A DNA stretch of 64,000 bases from Amycolatopsis sp. EV170708-02-1 (GTDB lineage: Bacteria; Actinomycetota; Actinomycetes; Mycobacteriales; Pseudonocardiaceae). The stretch covers positions 8,122,001 to 8,186,000 of the forward strand of contig NZ_CP092497.1 in the NCBI RefSeq assembly GCF_022479115.1. Reading direction: 5' to 3'. The notes under the pieces are model-generated. The model did no database searches. It was not told the DNA's origin and was given only the letters and a program-made list of their open reading frames with translations. The translations under genes and the position numbers were made by a program. Positions 46,331 to 56,753 of this stretch are shown here, piece after piece (the stretch's first letter is position 1; each line of letters begins with the position of its first letter).

Positions 46331-47585
46331 AGTAGAGCGGCAGCGTGCCCTGGTGCAGGATCGCCCCCGCCGCGTCCAGGACGGTGATCCCCACCTTCGC
46401 GTTCTCGTAGTCCCGGCTGACCCCGTCGGGCATCCACGCCGCGAAGGTCCCGGCCCCGACCACCGCGTCGACGGTCTTCCCTGTCCCGAAGTCGAGCTTC
46501 ACCGCGGCCGCGGCGGCCGGCACGACCCCGAGGTAGGCATTCTGCGGCTTCTCGCTCTTCCTGCCGACCGTTTCGGTCCGCAACGTGTACACGGGCCCCG
46601 CGGGCTTCGGCTGGTCGTACATGATCCGGTAGTACGCGGTCTTCCCGTCCCCGTACCCGAGCCCTCCTTGGCACAGGGTGACCAAACCCCCCAACCGGGC
46701 GACGACGACCCCGACGTCCTCGCCTTCGAGGAACGCGCCGACCTCGTAGGCGTCCCTGTCTGCCAGCGTCTCGGACGCCGACTCCACGCAGACGTTGAAG
46801 AACTCACCCGCCGGCGTGGCCCGGTCGGGCACCGGGAACACCGGTTTGTCGAGCTGCGTCACGGCCGGCTCCGGCGCGGGGCGAAGAGGGAACGGCGCGT
46901 GGTATCCGATCGGGCGGGATTGCTCCCCTGGCGTCGGCCCGACGGCGTAGGTGGTCCGAGCAGGCTTCATCGGCGCGAGGTGCACGAACAGGTTCCCCGG
47001 CCGGAAGACCGGGATGTCCCTCGTGGACAACGACGCGTCGTTCTGGCCCGTCATCTCCACTTTCGGCCATTCGGGATCGGCGATACCCGCGACCGTCCCG
47101 GCCGGGGTCATCAGCAGGGCCGCGGTCCGGGTGCCCGGCAGGTAGGGCGGAGCGGCGGCCGGATCGGACACAGTCGTCGTCATCAGCGTGGTCTCGCAGA
47201 AGAACGGCTTGTCCCGTGCCACCACCGCGACGACGGTGACCGACGGCGAAACGACGGTGAATCGCGGAGCCCATTCGTTCCGGCCGGGGAAACCCGCCTT
47301 CGACTTGACGGCGGCCCAGCACCGGTCCATCGCCGTCACCGCTTTCGGCCAGTCGAGGGAGAAGTCAGGGTTCGCGACGACGGGGCCCTGCCCGTCCGGC
47401 TCCCGGACGACCACGGTCGCGACCAGCGCTCCCGCCAGGACCAGGACGACGGCGGCCGCCGCGGCGACGATCGGCCATCGCCGCCGCGCGGGTTTTCCCA
47501 TTCCCTCCCGCAGGGACATCCGCAGGTTGTCCAGCACTTCCGGAGGAAGCTCACGCCTGCCGGGCAGGCCGAGGTCGTCGGTCAT
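46329..47585 (-). CDS. Membrane-anchored partner of the ECF sigma factor (possible anti-sigma)
   Basis: The 418-residue product has a cytoplasmic N terminus of about 36 residues (PPEVLDNLRMSLREGMGKPARRR), one transmembrane helix (WPIVAAAAAVVLVLAGALVATVVV) and a large extracytoplasmic domain with a few cysteines (DRCWAAV, PFFCETT, FNVCVES, VTLCQGG). Its start overlaps the sigma gene stop (ATGA). This topology and coupling are those of transmembrane anti-sigma factors, but the short cytoplasmic part lacks the HxxxCxxC zinc motif, so the role is inference. No other family is recognised. Confidence 0.7.
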   Translation of the reverse strand: MTDDLGLPGRRELPPEVLDNLRMSLREGMGKPARRRWPIVAAAAAVVLVLAGALVATVVVREPDGQGPVVANPDFSLDWPKAVTAMDRCWAAVKSKAGFPGRNEWAPRFTVVSPSVTVVAVVARDKPFFCETTLMTTTVSDPAAAPPYLPGTRTAALLMTPAGTVAGIADPEWPKVEMTGQNDASLSTRDIPVFRPGNLFVHLAPMKPARTTYAVGPTPGEQSRPIGYHAPFPLRPAPEPAVTQLDKPVFPVPDRATPAGEFFNVCVESASETLADRDAYEVGAFLEGEDVGVVVARLGGLVTLCQGGLGYGDGKTAYYRIMYDQPKPAGPVYTLRTETVGRKSEKPQNAYLGVVPAAAAAVKLDFGTGKTVDAVVGAGTFAAWMPDGVSRDYENAKVGITVLDAAGAILHQGTLPLY

Positions 47586-48187
47586 TTCTCCTCCAGGGCG
47601 GCCCGCAGCTGCGCGCGGGCCCGCGAGATGTGGGCGCGAACGGTCACCTCCGCGACGCCGAGCAGTTCGGCGGCGTCGGTCTGGGAGAGATCGCCGAGCA
47701 GGCAGAGTTCGACGGCTTGACGTTGCGACTTCGGCAGCTTCGCGACCAAGGCGAGCACTTGCCGGAGACGGTCTTCGCCGTCGAGCTGGTCGACGACGGT
47801 GTCGGCGTGGTCGGACACCGACCGCGGTTCCGGTAGCCGCCGGACGAGCCGCAGCCGCCGTCCGGCACCGCGGTGTTCGCTGCGCGCGAGGTTGCCCACG
47901 ACGGTGTACAGCCAGGGCAGCGCGCTGTCGCGGACGAGCATGATGTCCGCCCTGCGCCGCCAGGCGGTGAGAAAGGTCGCCGACGTCACGTCTTCGGCCG
48001 ACGCCCAGGACCCGGTCAGCCGGTAGGCGTGGTTCCACACCGACTGGACATGTCGTTCGAACAGCTCGGTGAAGGCCCCGTGATCACCGCCCGCGGCCGT
48101 CCGCCACAGCTCCGTGTCGCTCCTGTCGGAAGGAGGTTCGCGTGAGTCCACCGGCACCCCCACCGTTCCGGTCACTGTTCTGGTCAC
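47582..48187 (-). CDS. ECF RNA polymerase sigma factor
   Basis: The 201-residue product has sigma region 2 (about 35-100: DHGAFTELFERHVQSVWNHAYRLTGSWASAEDVTSATFLTAWRRR), followed by LPWLYTVVGNLARSEHR, and region 4 (about 140-195: VLALVAKLPKSQRQAVELCLLGDLSQTDAAELLGVAEVTVRAHISRARAQLR). There is no extra C-terminal domain. It is the first gene of a two-gene operon with the membrane partner. GTG 48187 gives the longest form; an internal GTG at 48172 is possible. Confidence 0.9.
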   Translation of the reverse strand: MTRTVTGTVGVPVDSREPPSDRSDTELWRTAAGGDHGAFTELFERHVQSVWNHAYRLTGSWASAEDVTSATFLTAWRRRADIMLVRDSALPWLYTVVGNLARSEHRGAGRRLRLVRRLPEPRSVSDHADTVVDQLDGEDRLRQVLALVAKLPKSQRQAVELCLLGDLSQTDAAELLGVAEVTVRAHISRARAQLRAALEEK

Positions 48188-48221
48188 ATCTGTCAGTGAC
48201 CGGCAACGGCGGAGTTGTTGC

Positions 48222-48251
48222 GAATCGCGTTTAGCCCGCTAAACGCGATTC
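48222..48251. terminator. Family C palindrome downstream of upp
   Basis: Perfect 14-base arms GAATCGCGTTTAGC/GCTAAACGCGATTC lie around CC, four bases past the upp stop codon. Confidence 0.7.
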
Positions 48252-48255
48252 GGGG

Positions 48256-48879
48256 TCAGACGGCCCCGTACTGCCGGTCCCCCGCGTCCCCGAGACCCGG
48301 CACGATGAAACCGGAATCGTTCAGCCGCTCGTCGATGCTCGCGGTCACCACCCGCAGCGGCAGCCCGGTCTTCTTCAGATGCTCGATGCCCTCGGGCGCC
48401 GCCAGCGCGCAGATCGCCGTGACGTCGGTGGCGCCCCGGTCGGTGAGCAGCCGGATCGTGTACTCCATCGACCCACCGGTCGCCAGCATCGGATCGAGCA
48501 CCATCACCGGCCGGTCGGCGAGCGATTCGGGCAGCGATTCGAGGTACGGCGTCGGTTTGAGGGTCTCCTCGTCGCGGGCGAGGCCGACGAAACCCATCTG
48601 GGCGTCCGGGATCAGCTTGTGCGCCTGGTCCGCCATCCCGAGCCCGGCCCGCAGCACCGGCACGAGCAGCGGCGGGCTCGCCAGCGCGTAGCCGTCGGTG
48701 CGCGCCACCGGCGTATGGATCCGCTCGATCCGCACCGGTATGTCGCGCGTGGCTTCGTAGACCAGCATGACGGTCAGTTCGTGCAGTGCGGCGCGGAAGG
48801 CGGCGCTGTCGGTGCGCGCGTCGCGCATGGTGGAAAGCCTGGCCTTGGCCAGCGGGTGATCAACGACGTGCACATCCAT
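48256..48879 (-). CDS. upp: Uracil phosphoribosyltransferase
   Basis: The 207-residue enzyme makes UMP from uracil and PRPP. It has the PRPP-binding segment [18 protein letters not shown] and the C-terminal uracil-binding loop [19 protein letters not shown] 48879 is chosen because TAAATT (complement of 48887-48892) is 7 nt upstream, fitting a leaderless message; a TTG at 48888 would start inside that box. It lies with deoD and the phosphosugar mutase in the mycobacterial order of salvage genes. Confidence 0.95.
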   Translation of the reverse strand: MDVHVVDHPLAKARLSTMRDARTDSAAFRAALHELTVMLVYEATRDIPVRIERIHTPVARTDGYALASPPLLVPVLRAGLGMADQAHKLIPDAQMGFVGLARDEETLKPTPYLESLPESLADRPVMVLDPMLATGGSMEYTIRLLTDRGATDVTAICALAAPEGIEHLKKTGLPLRVVTASIDERLNDSGFIVPGLGDAGDRQYGAV

Positions 48880-48892
48880 GCCGGTCAATTTA
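48880..48892 (-). promoter_or_regulatory. Leaderless promoter of upp, -10 TAAATT
   Basis: On the minus strand TAAATT ends 7 nt before ATG 48879. Confidence 0.5.
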
Positions 48893-48897
48893 GCCCG

Positions 48898-49341
48898 TCA
48901 CGCCTGCCGCGCGAACCAGCCGACCCAGCGGCGCTGCCAGGGTGTCTCCACCGAACGCTTGTCGTGGTTGGCCCGCGCCCACGCCACCGCCTCGTCGGCG
49001 CTCAGCCCGGAAAGGGTGGCGAGGCAGGACAGCACGGTGCCGGTCCGCCCGACTCCGCCGTAGCAGGCGACCTCGACGCCCTCACCCGCCGCCGCCCGGG
49101 CGTGCAGGTCGACGATCCGGCGCCGCGCGTCCGCCCAGTCCGTCGGGAGCAGGAAGTCGGGCCAGCGGATCCAAGCCCGCTCCCAGTCCATTTTGTGATC
49201 GTGCTTCCGGCGCAGCTTCGCACCGCCCAGATACAGTCCGAAATCCGGCGAAGGCCCCTCTGGCCAGGAGCGACCCAGGCCCCGTCCGCGCACCTTTACC
49301 CCGTCCGGCAACTCGACGGCGCCGGGTAGTGAATTCCCCAT
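48898..49341 (-). CDS. Protein-tyrosine/dual-specificity phosphatase-like protein
   Basis: The 147-residue product carries ACYGGVGRTGTVLSCLATL, the Cys-x5-Arg phosphate loop of cysteine phosphatases, preceded by a possible general acid in RWPDFLLPTDWADARR. The size is that of a compact dual-specificity phosphatase. There is no signal peptide. The substrate is unknown. The only kinase in the window is the Ser/Thr kinase at 29457, which is far away. It diverges from the DUF1707 gene at 49411. Confidence 0.82.
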   Translation of the reverse strand: MGNSLPGAVELPDGVKVRGRGLGRSWPEGPSPDFGLYLGGAKLRRKHDHKMDWERAWIRWPDFLLPTDWADARRRIVDLHARAAAGEGVEVACYGGVGRTGTVLSCLATLSGLSADEAVAWARANHDKRSVETPWQRRWVGWFARQA

Positions 49342-49397
49342 CACGGGAGGATGCCACTGTCGACCATAAGATGGACGCTTGCCCCTCTCCTCGGCGC

Positions 49398-49410
49398 TAG
49401 GCTCCTCCAG
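49398..49410 (+). promoter_or_regulatory. Leaderless promoter, -10 TAGGCT
   Basis: TAGGCT (49398-49403) plus CCTCCAG places GTG 49411 7 nt downstream and decides that start over the longer open frame. Confidence 0.6.
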
Positions 49411-50058
49411 GTGAGTGAAGAGCCGGCCCTGCCGGGCCCCGAACAGATGCGCATCTCCGACGCCGATCGCGAGCAGGTCGCGCAGGTGCTGCACGCGGCG
49501 ATGTCCGAAGGGCGCATCACCATCAACGAGCTGGAAGAGCGGCTCACCGTCGTCTACGCGGCCAAGACCGTCGGGGACCTCAAACCGGTCACCGCGGACC
49601 TGCCGCAGCATTCGCGGTCGGCGATCGAGCCGGCGACGTCGCGCGCGCTGGGCCTGCCCGACGACCGCATCGGCGGGCATCCGGGCTCCGGCGCCTCGAT
49701 CGCCGTGATGTCCGGCGCGTCGCGCAAGGGCAGCTGGGTCGTCCCGCCGCAGCACAACAGTTTCGCGTTCTGGGGCGGCGCCGAACTCGATCTGCGGCAC
49801 GCGCGGTTCGCCGAGAAGCATTCGACGATCACCGCGGTCGCGATCATGGGCGGGATCGACATCATCGTGCCCGACGACATCAACGTGGACGTCACCGGAA
49901 TCGGCTTCATGGGGGCCTTCGAGCTGGAGGACCGCGCCGGGACGCCCCCGGCGCCCCCGACGGCGCCCACCGTGAAGATCACCGGCCTGGCATTCTGGGG
50001 TGGGGTCGTCGTGAAGCGGAAACCACGCAAGAAGGACGTGCCTGGAATCGAAGGCTGA
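49411..50058 (+). CDS. DUF1707 protein with LiaF-like C-terminal domain
   Basis: The 215-residue product has DUF1707 at about 10-65 (MRISDADREQVAQVLHAAMSEGRITINELEERLTVVYAAKTVGDL), a linker, and a C-terminal beta-rich region. That region, with ELDLRHARFAEKHSTITAVAIMGGIDIIVPDDINVDVTG and GAFELEDR, matches the repeating pattern of the cell-wall-active antibiotic response (LiaF/DUF2154-like) domain. There is no membrane helix, unlike true LiaF. It may report envelope stress, but that is inference from the domain. It is the third DUF1707 protein in the window. Confidence 0.8.
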   Translation: MSEEPALPGPEQMRISDADREQVAQVLHAAMSEGRITINELEERLTVVYAAKTVGDLKPVTADLPQHSRSAIEPATSRALGLPDDRIGGHPGSGASIAVMSGASRKGSWVVPPQHNSFAFWGGAELDLRHARFAEKHSTITAVAIMGGIDIIVPDDINVDVTGIGFMGAFELEDRAGTPPAPPTAPTVKITGLAFWGGVVVKRKPRKKDVPGIEG

Positions 50059-50082
50059 CACATCTGCTGGGGGGATTTTCCG

Positions 50083-51246
50083 ATGCGCCGAAGTTTCGTC
50101 GCGATCGTTTGTGCCGCAATGCTTTCCGTTACCGCGCTGCCGGCGGTGGCCGCCGAGAAGACCGATCCGCGCCAGGCCGCGATGGACGCGGCGGTCGCCG
50201 CGGGCATTCCCGGCATGGTCGCCGTCTCCGACGAGTTCCGCGGCGTCAGCGGTGTCGCGGACATCGAGCGGCCCGGCAAGCCCGACGCGTCGGGCCGCTG
50301 GAGGATCGCCAGCGTGTCCAAGGTGTTCGTCGCGACGCTGGTCCTTCAGCTCGTGGCCGAAAAACGCGTCGGGCTGGACGAGCCCGTCCAGCGTTATCTG
50401 CCCGGATTGCTGCCGTATCCGGAGCCGATCACCGTCCGCCAGCTGCTGCAGCACACCAGCGGCCTCCCGCGTGATCTGCTCCCCGAGGACACGTGGTCGT
50501 CGCCCGCGGAGGTCGACACCGAACGCTTCGAGCATTTCGACAGCGACGACATGATCCGCCTGAGCGTCACGAAGCAGCCGCTGCAGTTCAAGCCGGGGAC
50601 GGGCTGGGCGTACTCGAACACCGGCTACAACGTCCTGGGCTTGCTGGTCGAGAAGATCACCCGGAAGCCGCTGGAACGCGTGCTCGCCGAGCGGATCACT
50701 GGCCCGCTGCACCTGCGCGACACCTCGCTCCCCCGCGACTTCCCGTTCCTGATCCGCCCGGCCGCCCGCGGCTACGAGCAGCTGTACGACGCGCCGCGCG
50801 GCCTCACCGACCTCACCACCTACAACTACACGCGCTATTTCGGCGCGGGCGGCATGGTGTCGTCGGGCAAGGACCTCAACCGCTTCTTCGAGGCGCTGCT
50901 CGGCGGTCGCCTGCTGCCCGCGGACCTGCTGAAGCAGATGAAGACGACGGTCCCGATGGGCGGCGGCTCGGAGTACGGGCTCGGCCTGATGAAGCTGAAC
51001 CTCAAGACCGCCGGCGCCTGCGCGGAGGAGCACGTCGTCTGGGGTCACGGCGGTGACCTGCCGGGGTTCGCCACCCTCAGCTTCCATGACGACTCCGGCA
51101 AGGACATCTCCACGCTGGCCACCGTCGACCTCACCGCGTCGCCGGACGCCGAGCTCAAGCGCCAGCTGCCCATGGTCAGCGAGTTCTGCACCCCGGTCGT
51201 GCCCTCGACCAGGGCGGTCGCCCAGGCCCCGGTGCCCAGCCTGTAG
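50083..51246 (+). CDS. Secreted serine hydrolase, beta-lactamase class C/DD-peptidase type
   Basis: The 387-residue product has a signal peptide (FVAIVCAAMLSVTALPAVAA) and the catalytic set of the penicillin-binding-fold esterase and peptidase group: SVSK (Ser-x-x-Lys), YSNTGY (Tyr-x-Asn) and HGGDLPGF near the end (third motif). Members act as D-alanyl-D-alanine carboxypeptidases, esterases or beta-lactamases, and sequence alone does not decide between these. A GGGGGGAT stretch precedes the ATG. Confidence 0.85.
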   Translation: MRRSFVAIVCAAMLSVTALPAVAAEKTDPRQAAMDAAVAAGIPGMVAVSDEFRGVSGVADIERPGKPDASGRWRIASVSKVFVATLVLQLVAEKRVGLDEPVQRYLPGLLPYPEPITVRQLLQHTSGLPRDLLPEDTWSSPAEVDTERFEHFDSDDMIRLSVTKQPLQFKPGTGWAYSNTGYNVLGLLVEKITRKPLERVLAERITGPLHLRDTSLPRDFPFLIRPAARGYEQLYDAPRGLTDLTTYNYTRYFGAGGMVSSGKDLNRFFEALLGGRLLPADLLKQMKTTVPMGGGSEYGLGLMKLNLKTAGACAEEHVVWGHGGDLPGFATLSFHDDSGKDISTLATVDLTASPDAELKRQLPMVSEFCTPVVPSTRAVAQAPVPSL

Positions 51247-51252
51247 GCCGCT

Positions 51253-51265
51253 TACACTCACCCGT
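51253..51265 (+). promoter_or_regulatory. Leaderless promoter of deoC, -10 TACACT
   Basis: TACACT (51253-51258) ends 7 nt before ATG 51266, and the short gap after the hydrolase stop has no ribosome-binding site. Confidence 0.6.
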
Positions 51266-52240
51266 ATGACAGCTACGACCAGCTCGTCAGCGGCGACGGC
51301 AACCCCGTCACCGCTGGCGGACGCGACTCGCGACGAGGCGAGCCTGCGCCGGTTCCTGCACGGGCTGCCTGGTGTCGACCAGGTCGGCGTCGAGCAGCGG
51401 GCGGCGGGACTCGGCACGCGCAGTATCAAGAAGGCCGCCAAGCTCTGGGCGATCGACACCGCCATTTCGATGGTCGACCTGACGACCCTCGAAGGCGCCG
51501 ACACCCAGGGCAAGGTCCGCGCGCTCGCGGCCAAGGCCAAGCGGCCGGATCCGGAACGCCCGGACACCCCGCAGGTCGCGGCCGTCTGCGTGTACCCGGA
51601 CATGGTCGAAACGGCTGTCGAGGCCCTTCGCGGCACCGGGATCCACGTCGCGAGTGTGGCCACCGGCTTCCCCGCCGGCCGCACGAGCCGCGAGATCAAG
51701 CTGGCCGACACCAAGATCGCCGTGGACGCTGGCGCCGCCGAGATCGACATGGTGATCGATCGCGGCGCGTTCCTGGAAGGCCGTTACCTGGAGGTCTTCG
51801 AGGAGATCCAGGCCATCAAGGCCGCCTGTGGCAGCGCTCACCTCAAGGTCATCCTCGAAACCGGTGAGCTCGCCACCTACGACAACGTCCGCCGCGCGTC
51901 CTGGCTCGCGCTGCTGGCGGGCGGCGACTTCATCAAGACCTCCACCGGCAAGGTCTCGCCCGCCGCGACGCTGCCGGTCACCCACGTGATGCTGCAGGCC
52001 GTCCGCGACTGGTTCGCCCAGACCGGGGAATTGCGCGGCGTCAAACCGGCCGGTGGCATCCGGACGACCAAGGACGCGATCAAGTACCTGGTCGCGGTGC
52101 ACGAGGTCGCCGGCGAGCAGTGGCTGAACCCGGATCTCTTCCGGTTCGGGGCGTCCAGCCTGCTCAACGACCTCCTGCTGCAGCGCCGCACCCAGGCCGA
52201 CGGCCACTACAGCGGTCCCGACTACGTGACGGTGGACTGA
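51266..52240 (+). CDS. deoC: Deoxyribose-phosphate aldolase
   Basis: The 324-residue enzyme splits 2-deoxyribose-5-phosphate into glyceraldehyde-3-phosphate and acetaldehyde. The Schiff-base lysine is in FIKTSTGKVSPAATLP, with the second Lys and Asp of the relay in LKVILETGEL and EIDMVIDRG. It is longer than the E. coli enzyme by an N-terminal extension of about 50 residues, as usual for the eukaryote-like DeoC branch. The two following genes encode aldehyde dehydrogenases, a natural sink for the acetaldehyde. Confidence 0.95.
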   Translation: MTATTSSSAATATPSPLADATRDEASLRRFLHGLPGVDQVGVEQRAAGLGTRSIKKAAKLWAIDTAISMVDLTTLEGADTQGKVRALAAKAKRPDPERPDTPQVAAVCVYPDMVETAVEALRGTGIHVASVATGFPAGRTSREIKLADTKIAVDAGAAEIDMVIDRGAFLEGRYLEVFEEIQAIKAACGSAHLKVILETGELATYDNVRRASWLALLAGGDFIKTSTGKVSPAATLPVTHVMLQAVRDWFAQTGELRGVKPAGGIRTTKDAIKYLVAVHEVAGEQWLNPDLFRFGASSLLNDLLLQRRTQADGHYSGPDYVTVD

Positions 52241-52243
52241 TCC

Positions 52244-53669
<1,426 letters not shown>

Positions 53670-53677
<8 letters not shown>

Positions 53678-54536
53678 CCGTATTTCGGTGGCGAAGACCT
53701 ACAAGCTCTACATCGGCGGCAAGTTCCCGCGTTCGGAGTCGGGCCGGGTGTATCCGGTCACCGACACCAAGGGCAAGTTCCTGGCGAACGCCTCGCACGC
53801 GTCGCGCAAGGACGTCCGTGACGCGGTTTCCGCCGCCCGCAAGGCTTTCGGCGGCTGGTCGGCGGCGACCGCATACAACCGCGGCCAGGTGCTGTACCGG
53901 GTGGCGGAGATGCTGGAAGGCCGCCGCGAACAGTTCGTCGCGGAGGTTTCGGCGTCCGAAGGCGTCGCGGCGAAGAAGGCTCAGTCCCTTGTGGACGCTT
54001 CGATCGACCGTTGGGTCTGGTACGCGGGCTGGACGGACAAGATCGCGACCGTGCTCGGCGCCGCCAACCCGGTCGCGGGCCCGTACTTCTCCTTCACCGT
54101 GCCGGAGCCGACCGGTGTCGTGGGTGTGCTCGCACCGCAGCAGTCTTCGCTGCTGGGCCTGGTGAGCGTGCTGGCCCCGGTGCTGGCGACCGGTTCGACC
54201 GCGGTGGTCGTCTCCAGCGCGGACCGGCCGCTGCCCGCGATCACGCTTTCGGAGGTCCTGGCGACGTCCGACCTGCCCGGCGGCGTCGCGAACATCCTGA
54301 CCGGCCGCGCGTCGGAGCTGGGTCCGTGGCTCGCCTCGCACGGCGACGTCAACGCCCTCGACCCGACGGGCGCGGAGCCCTCCGCGCGGGCGGATCTGGC
54401 GCGTGAGGCCGCGGGCACCGTGAAGCGGGTCCTGACCGTCCCGGACGCCGAGCCGGACTGGACCGCCGACGCCGATATCGCGCGGTTGCGGCGGTACCTG
54501 GAGGCGAAGACGGTCTGGCACCCGCTGGGTGTCTAA
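53670..54536 (+). CDS. Truncated, catalytically dead ALDH-like partner
   Basis: The 288-residue product matches the N-terminal and cofactor-binding half of ALDHs (LYIGGKFPRSESGRVYPV, ASRKDVRDAVSAARKAFGGW, PEPTGVVGVLAPQQSSLLGLVSVLAPVLATGSTAVVVSS). It stops before the catalytic domain, so the cysteine is absent. The general-base Glu region and the FTGST motif are also degraded (NALDPTGAEPS). It is translated with the active enzyme through an 8-nt overlap. It probably forms a mixed complex as a non-catalytic subunit. The reading frame is intact with normal codon use, so it is not a pseudogene. Confidence 0.85.
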
Positions 54537-54585
54537 GCCGCCCCGGTTTTCGCAGTTGGACACCTGACCGCGCCCGGCCCGAGGG

Positions 54586-54664
54586 GCTGAAGGGGACTTT
54601 CCCCGCGTCTCACGCAGCGAAGGGAGCTTTCCCCGCGTGACATGCGGGGAAAGTCCCCTTCAGC
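54586..54664. terminator. Family F palindrome between convergent genes
   Basis: Perfect 21-base arms beginning GCTGAAGGGGACTTTCC close a 37-nt loop that itself contains a partial third copy (AGCTTTCCCCGCGT). It separates the ALDH-like and TetR genes. Confidence 0.65.
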
Positions 54665-54676
54665 CGCGCTCGAACC

Positions 54677-55315
54677 TCAGGGGTCGAGATCGGCCCCGGT
54701 CAGCGCCCGGCCCGGCAGCGGCTCGTGCGAGCCCATGGCCCGCAAGCCGTCGATCATGATCCCGATGCAGCGCCTCGTCGCCATCCGCGCGACCTCCTCG
54801 CCCTTGCCGGGCATCTGCCGCAGCAGTGTCGCGAACAGGATCGCGACGTCACCGGTGGCGACGTCCGTCCGGAGCCTGCCCTCCGCCTGCGCGCCCTGGA
54901 CGAAAGAGTCCATCACCAGCAGCAACTCGTCACGCAGGGCCTTGATCGCGGGATCACTCTTCAGGATCGCCAGCGCCCGCGGCGACACCATCGCGAGCTG
55001 AATGCTCAGCTGCAGTTCCATCGACTGGTGCAGGAGCCGGATCAGGGCGTCCCAGTCCGAGGACTCCTGGTCCTTCGCGGCCTTCGCGTCCCTGAGAACC
55101 CGGTCGAAATTGTCGACGGCGACCGCCCGGATCAACGCGTCCCGATCCGGGAAGCGACGGTAAAGGGTGCCGACTCCGACGCCCGCCGAGCGCGCGATCT
55201 CCTCCATCGGGACCTCGGCGCCCTGGGCGGCGAAGATGACTCTCGCGGCGGCCAGGATCTGATCCCGGTTCCGGCGCGCGTCGGCGCGCAAGCGGGTCTC
55301 GGGGTCGGCTGTCAT
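54677..55315 (-). CDS. TetR-family regulator divergent from the P450
   Basis: The 212-residue product has the TetR HTH (about 12-60: ARRNRDQILAAARVIFAAQGAEVPMEEIARSAGVGVGTLYRRFPDRDALI) and a C-terminal ligand-binding domain with a single Cys (ATRRCIGIMIDGL). ATG 55315 has GAGG 9 nt upstream. Its divergent position suggests control of the P450-ferredoxin pair. CGGAATGAAACCATCCG at 55447-55463 is an imperfect dyad in the shared gap and the best operator candidate. Confidence 0.88.
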   Translation of the reverse strand: MTADPETRLRADARRNRDQILAAARVIFAAQGAEVPMEEIARSAGVGVGTLYRRFPDRDALIRAVAVDNFDRVLRDAKAAKDQESSDWDALIRLLHQSMELQLSIQLAMVSPRALAILKSDPAIKALRDELLLVMDSFVQGAQAEGRLRTDVATGDVAILFATLLRQMPGKGEEVARMATRRCIGIMIDGLRAMGSHEPLPGRALTGADLDP

Positions 55316-55446
55316 GGTCCTCGCCTCTCGAAGGTCCTTCAGGGCCGTGATTCTCGCACGTAAGGGCGTGCCCTTCACGCCTCCCGGGAAACCACCCCTT
55401 CGCGAGTGGACGACCTGCCTCCACTTGAGTACCTTGGGTTCATAAG

Positions 55447-55463
55447 CGGAATGAAACCATCCG
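55447..55463. promoter_or_regulatory. Candidate TetR operator upstream of the P450 gene
   Basis: The arms CGGAATG and CCATCCG match at five of seven positions around AAA. This is weak evidence by itself, supported only by its position between the divergent genes. Confidence 0.35.
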
Positions 55464-55530
55464 TATATGTTTTGGGGCCCCCTGTCCGATTCCGCCCGAA
55501 CCCACCCGACATCTGGGGAAGGACAACCCG

Positions 55531-56745
55531 ATGACTGACGTCGAGGAAACCACCGCGACCTTGCCGCTGGCCCGGAAATGCCCGTTTTCACCACCGCCCG
55601 AATACGAGCGGCTTCGCGAGGAAAGTCCGATTTCCCGGGTCAGCCTTCCTTCCGGCCAAACGGCTTGGGCGCTCACCCGGCTCGAAGACATCCGCGAAAT
55701 GCTGAGCAGCCCGCATTTCAGCTCCGACCGGCAGAGTCCGTCGTTCCCGCTGATGGTCGCGCGGCAGATCCGCCGCGAGGACAAGCCGTTCCGCCCGTCC
55801 CTCATCGCGATGGACCCGCCGGAACACAGCCGGGCCAGGCGTGACGTCGTCGGGGAATTCACCGTCAAACGCATGAAGGCGCTTCAGCCGCGTATTCAGC
55901 AGATCGTCGACGAGCATATCGACGCCCTGCTCGCGGGCCCCAAACCGGCCGATCTCGTCCAGGCGCTTTCCCTGCCGGTTCCGTCCTTGGTGATCTGCGA
56001 ACTGCTCGGCGTCCCCTATTCGGACCACGAGTTCTTCCAGTCCTGCAGTTCCAGGATGCTCAGCCGCGAGGTCACCGCCGAAGAGCGGATGACCGCGTTC
56101 GAGTCGCTCGAGAACTATCTCGACGAACTCGTCACCAAGAAGGAGGCGAACGCCACCGAGGACGATCTCCTCGGCCGTCAGATCCTGAAGCAGCGGGAAA
56201 CGGGCGAGGCCGACCACGGCGAACTCGTCGGGCTGGCGTTCCTGCTGCTCATCGCCGGGCACGAGACGACGGCGAACATGATCTCGCTCGGCACGGCGAC
56301 CCTGCTGGAGAACCCCGATCAGCTGGCGAAGATCAAGGCGGATCCGGGCAAGACCCTCGCCGCGATCGAGGAACTGCTGCGCGTCTTCACGATCGCGGAG
56401 ACGGCGACCTCACGCTTCGCCACGGCGGACGTCGAGATCGGCGGCACGCTCATCCGCGCGGGTGAAGGCGTCGTCGGCCTGAGCAACGCGGGCAACCACG
56501 ATCCGGCAGGTTTCGAGAACCCGGACACCTTCGACATCGAACGCGGCGCCCGGCATCACGTCGCCTTCGGATTCGGTGTGCACCAATGCCTCGGCCAGAA
56601 CTTGGCGAGGTTGGAACTCCAGATCGTGTTCGATACGTTGTTCCGGCGAGTGCCGGGCATCCGGATCGCCGTTCCGGTCGACGAACTGCCGTTCAAGCAC
56701 GATTCGACGATCTACGGCCTCCACGCCCTCCCGGTCACCTGGTAG
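55531..56745 (+). CDS. Cytochrome P450 (CYP105-like)
   Basis: The 404-residue heme monooxygenase shows LLIAGHETTANM (I-helix oxygen activation), the ExxR pair in IEELLRVF, and the heme loop FGFGVHQCLGQNLAR with the thiolate Cys at about 353. The N-terminal part with PLARKCPFSPPPEYERLREE and FSSDR fits the CYP105 group, which hydroxylates xenobiotics and secondary metabolites. A dedicated ferredoxin gene follows 8 nt later. There is no biosynthetic cluster nearby, so a xenobiotic role under TetR control is plausible. Confidence 0.93.
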   Translation: MTDVEETTATLPLARKCPFSPPPEYERLREESPISRVSLPSGQTAWALTRLEDIREMLSSPHFSSDRQSPSFPLMVARQIRREDKPFRPSLIAMDPPEHSRARRDVVGEFTVKRMKALQPRIQQIVDEHIDALLAGPKPADLVQALSLPVPSLVICELLGVPYSDHEFFQSCSSRMLSREVTAEERMTAFESLENYLDELVTKKEANATEDDLLGRQILKQRETGEADHGELVGLAFLLLIAGHETTANMISLGTATLLENPDQLAKIKADPGKTLAAIEELLRVFTIAETATSRFATADVEIGGTLIRAGEGVVGLSNAGNHDPAGFENPDTFDIERGARHHVAFGFGVHQCLGQNLARLELQIVFDTLFRRVPGIRIAVPVDELPFKHDSTIYGLHALPVTW

Positions 56746-56753
56746 GAGGAGCC

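Noticed and set aside
48222..48251. Insertion sequence ends
   Set aside because: The family C palindromes look like terminal repeats, but no transposase or target duplication is found around any copy in the window.
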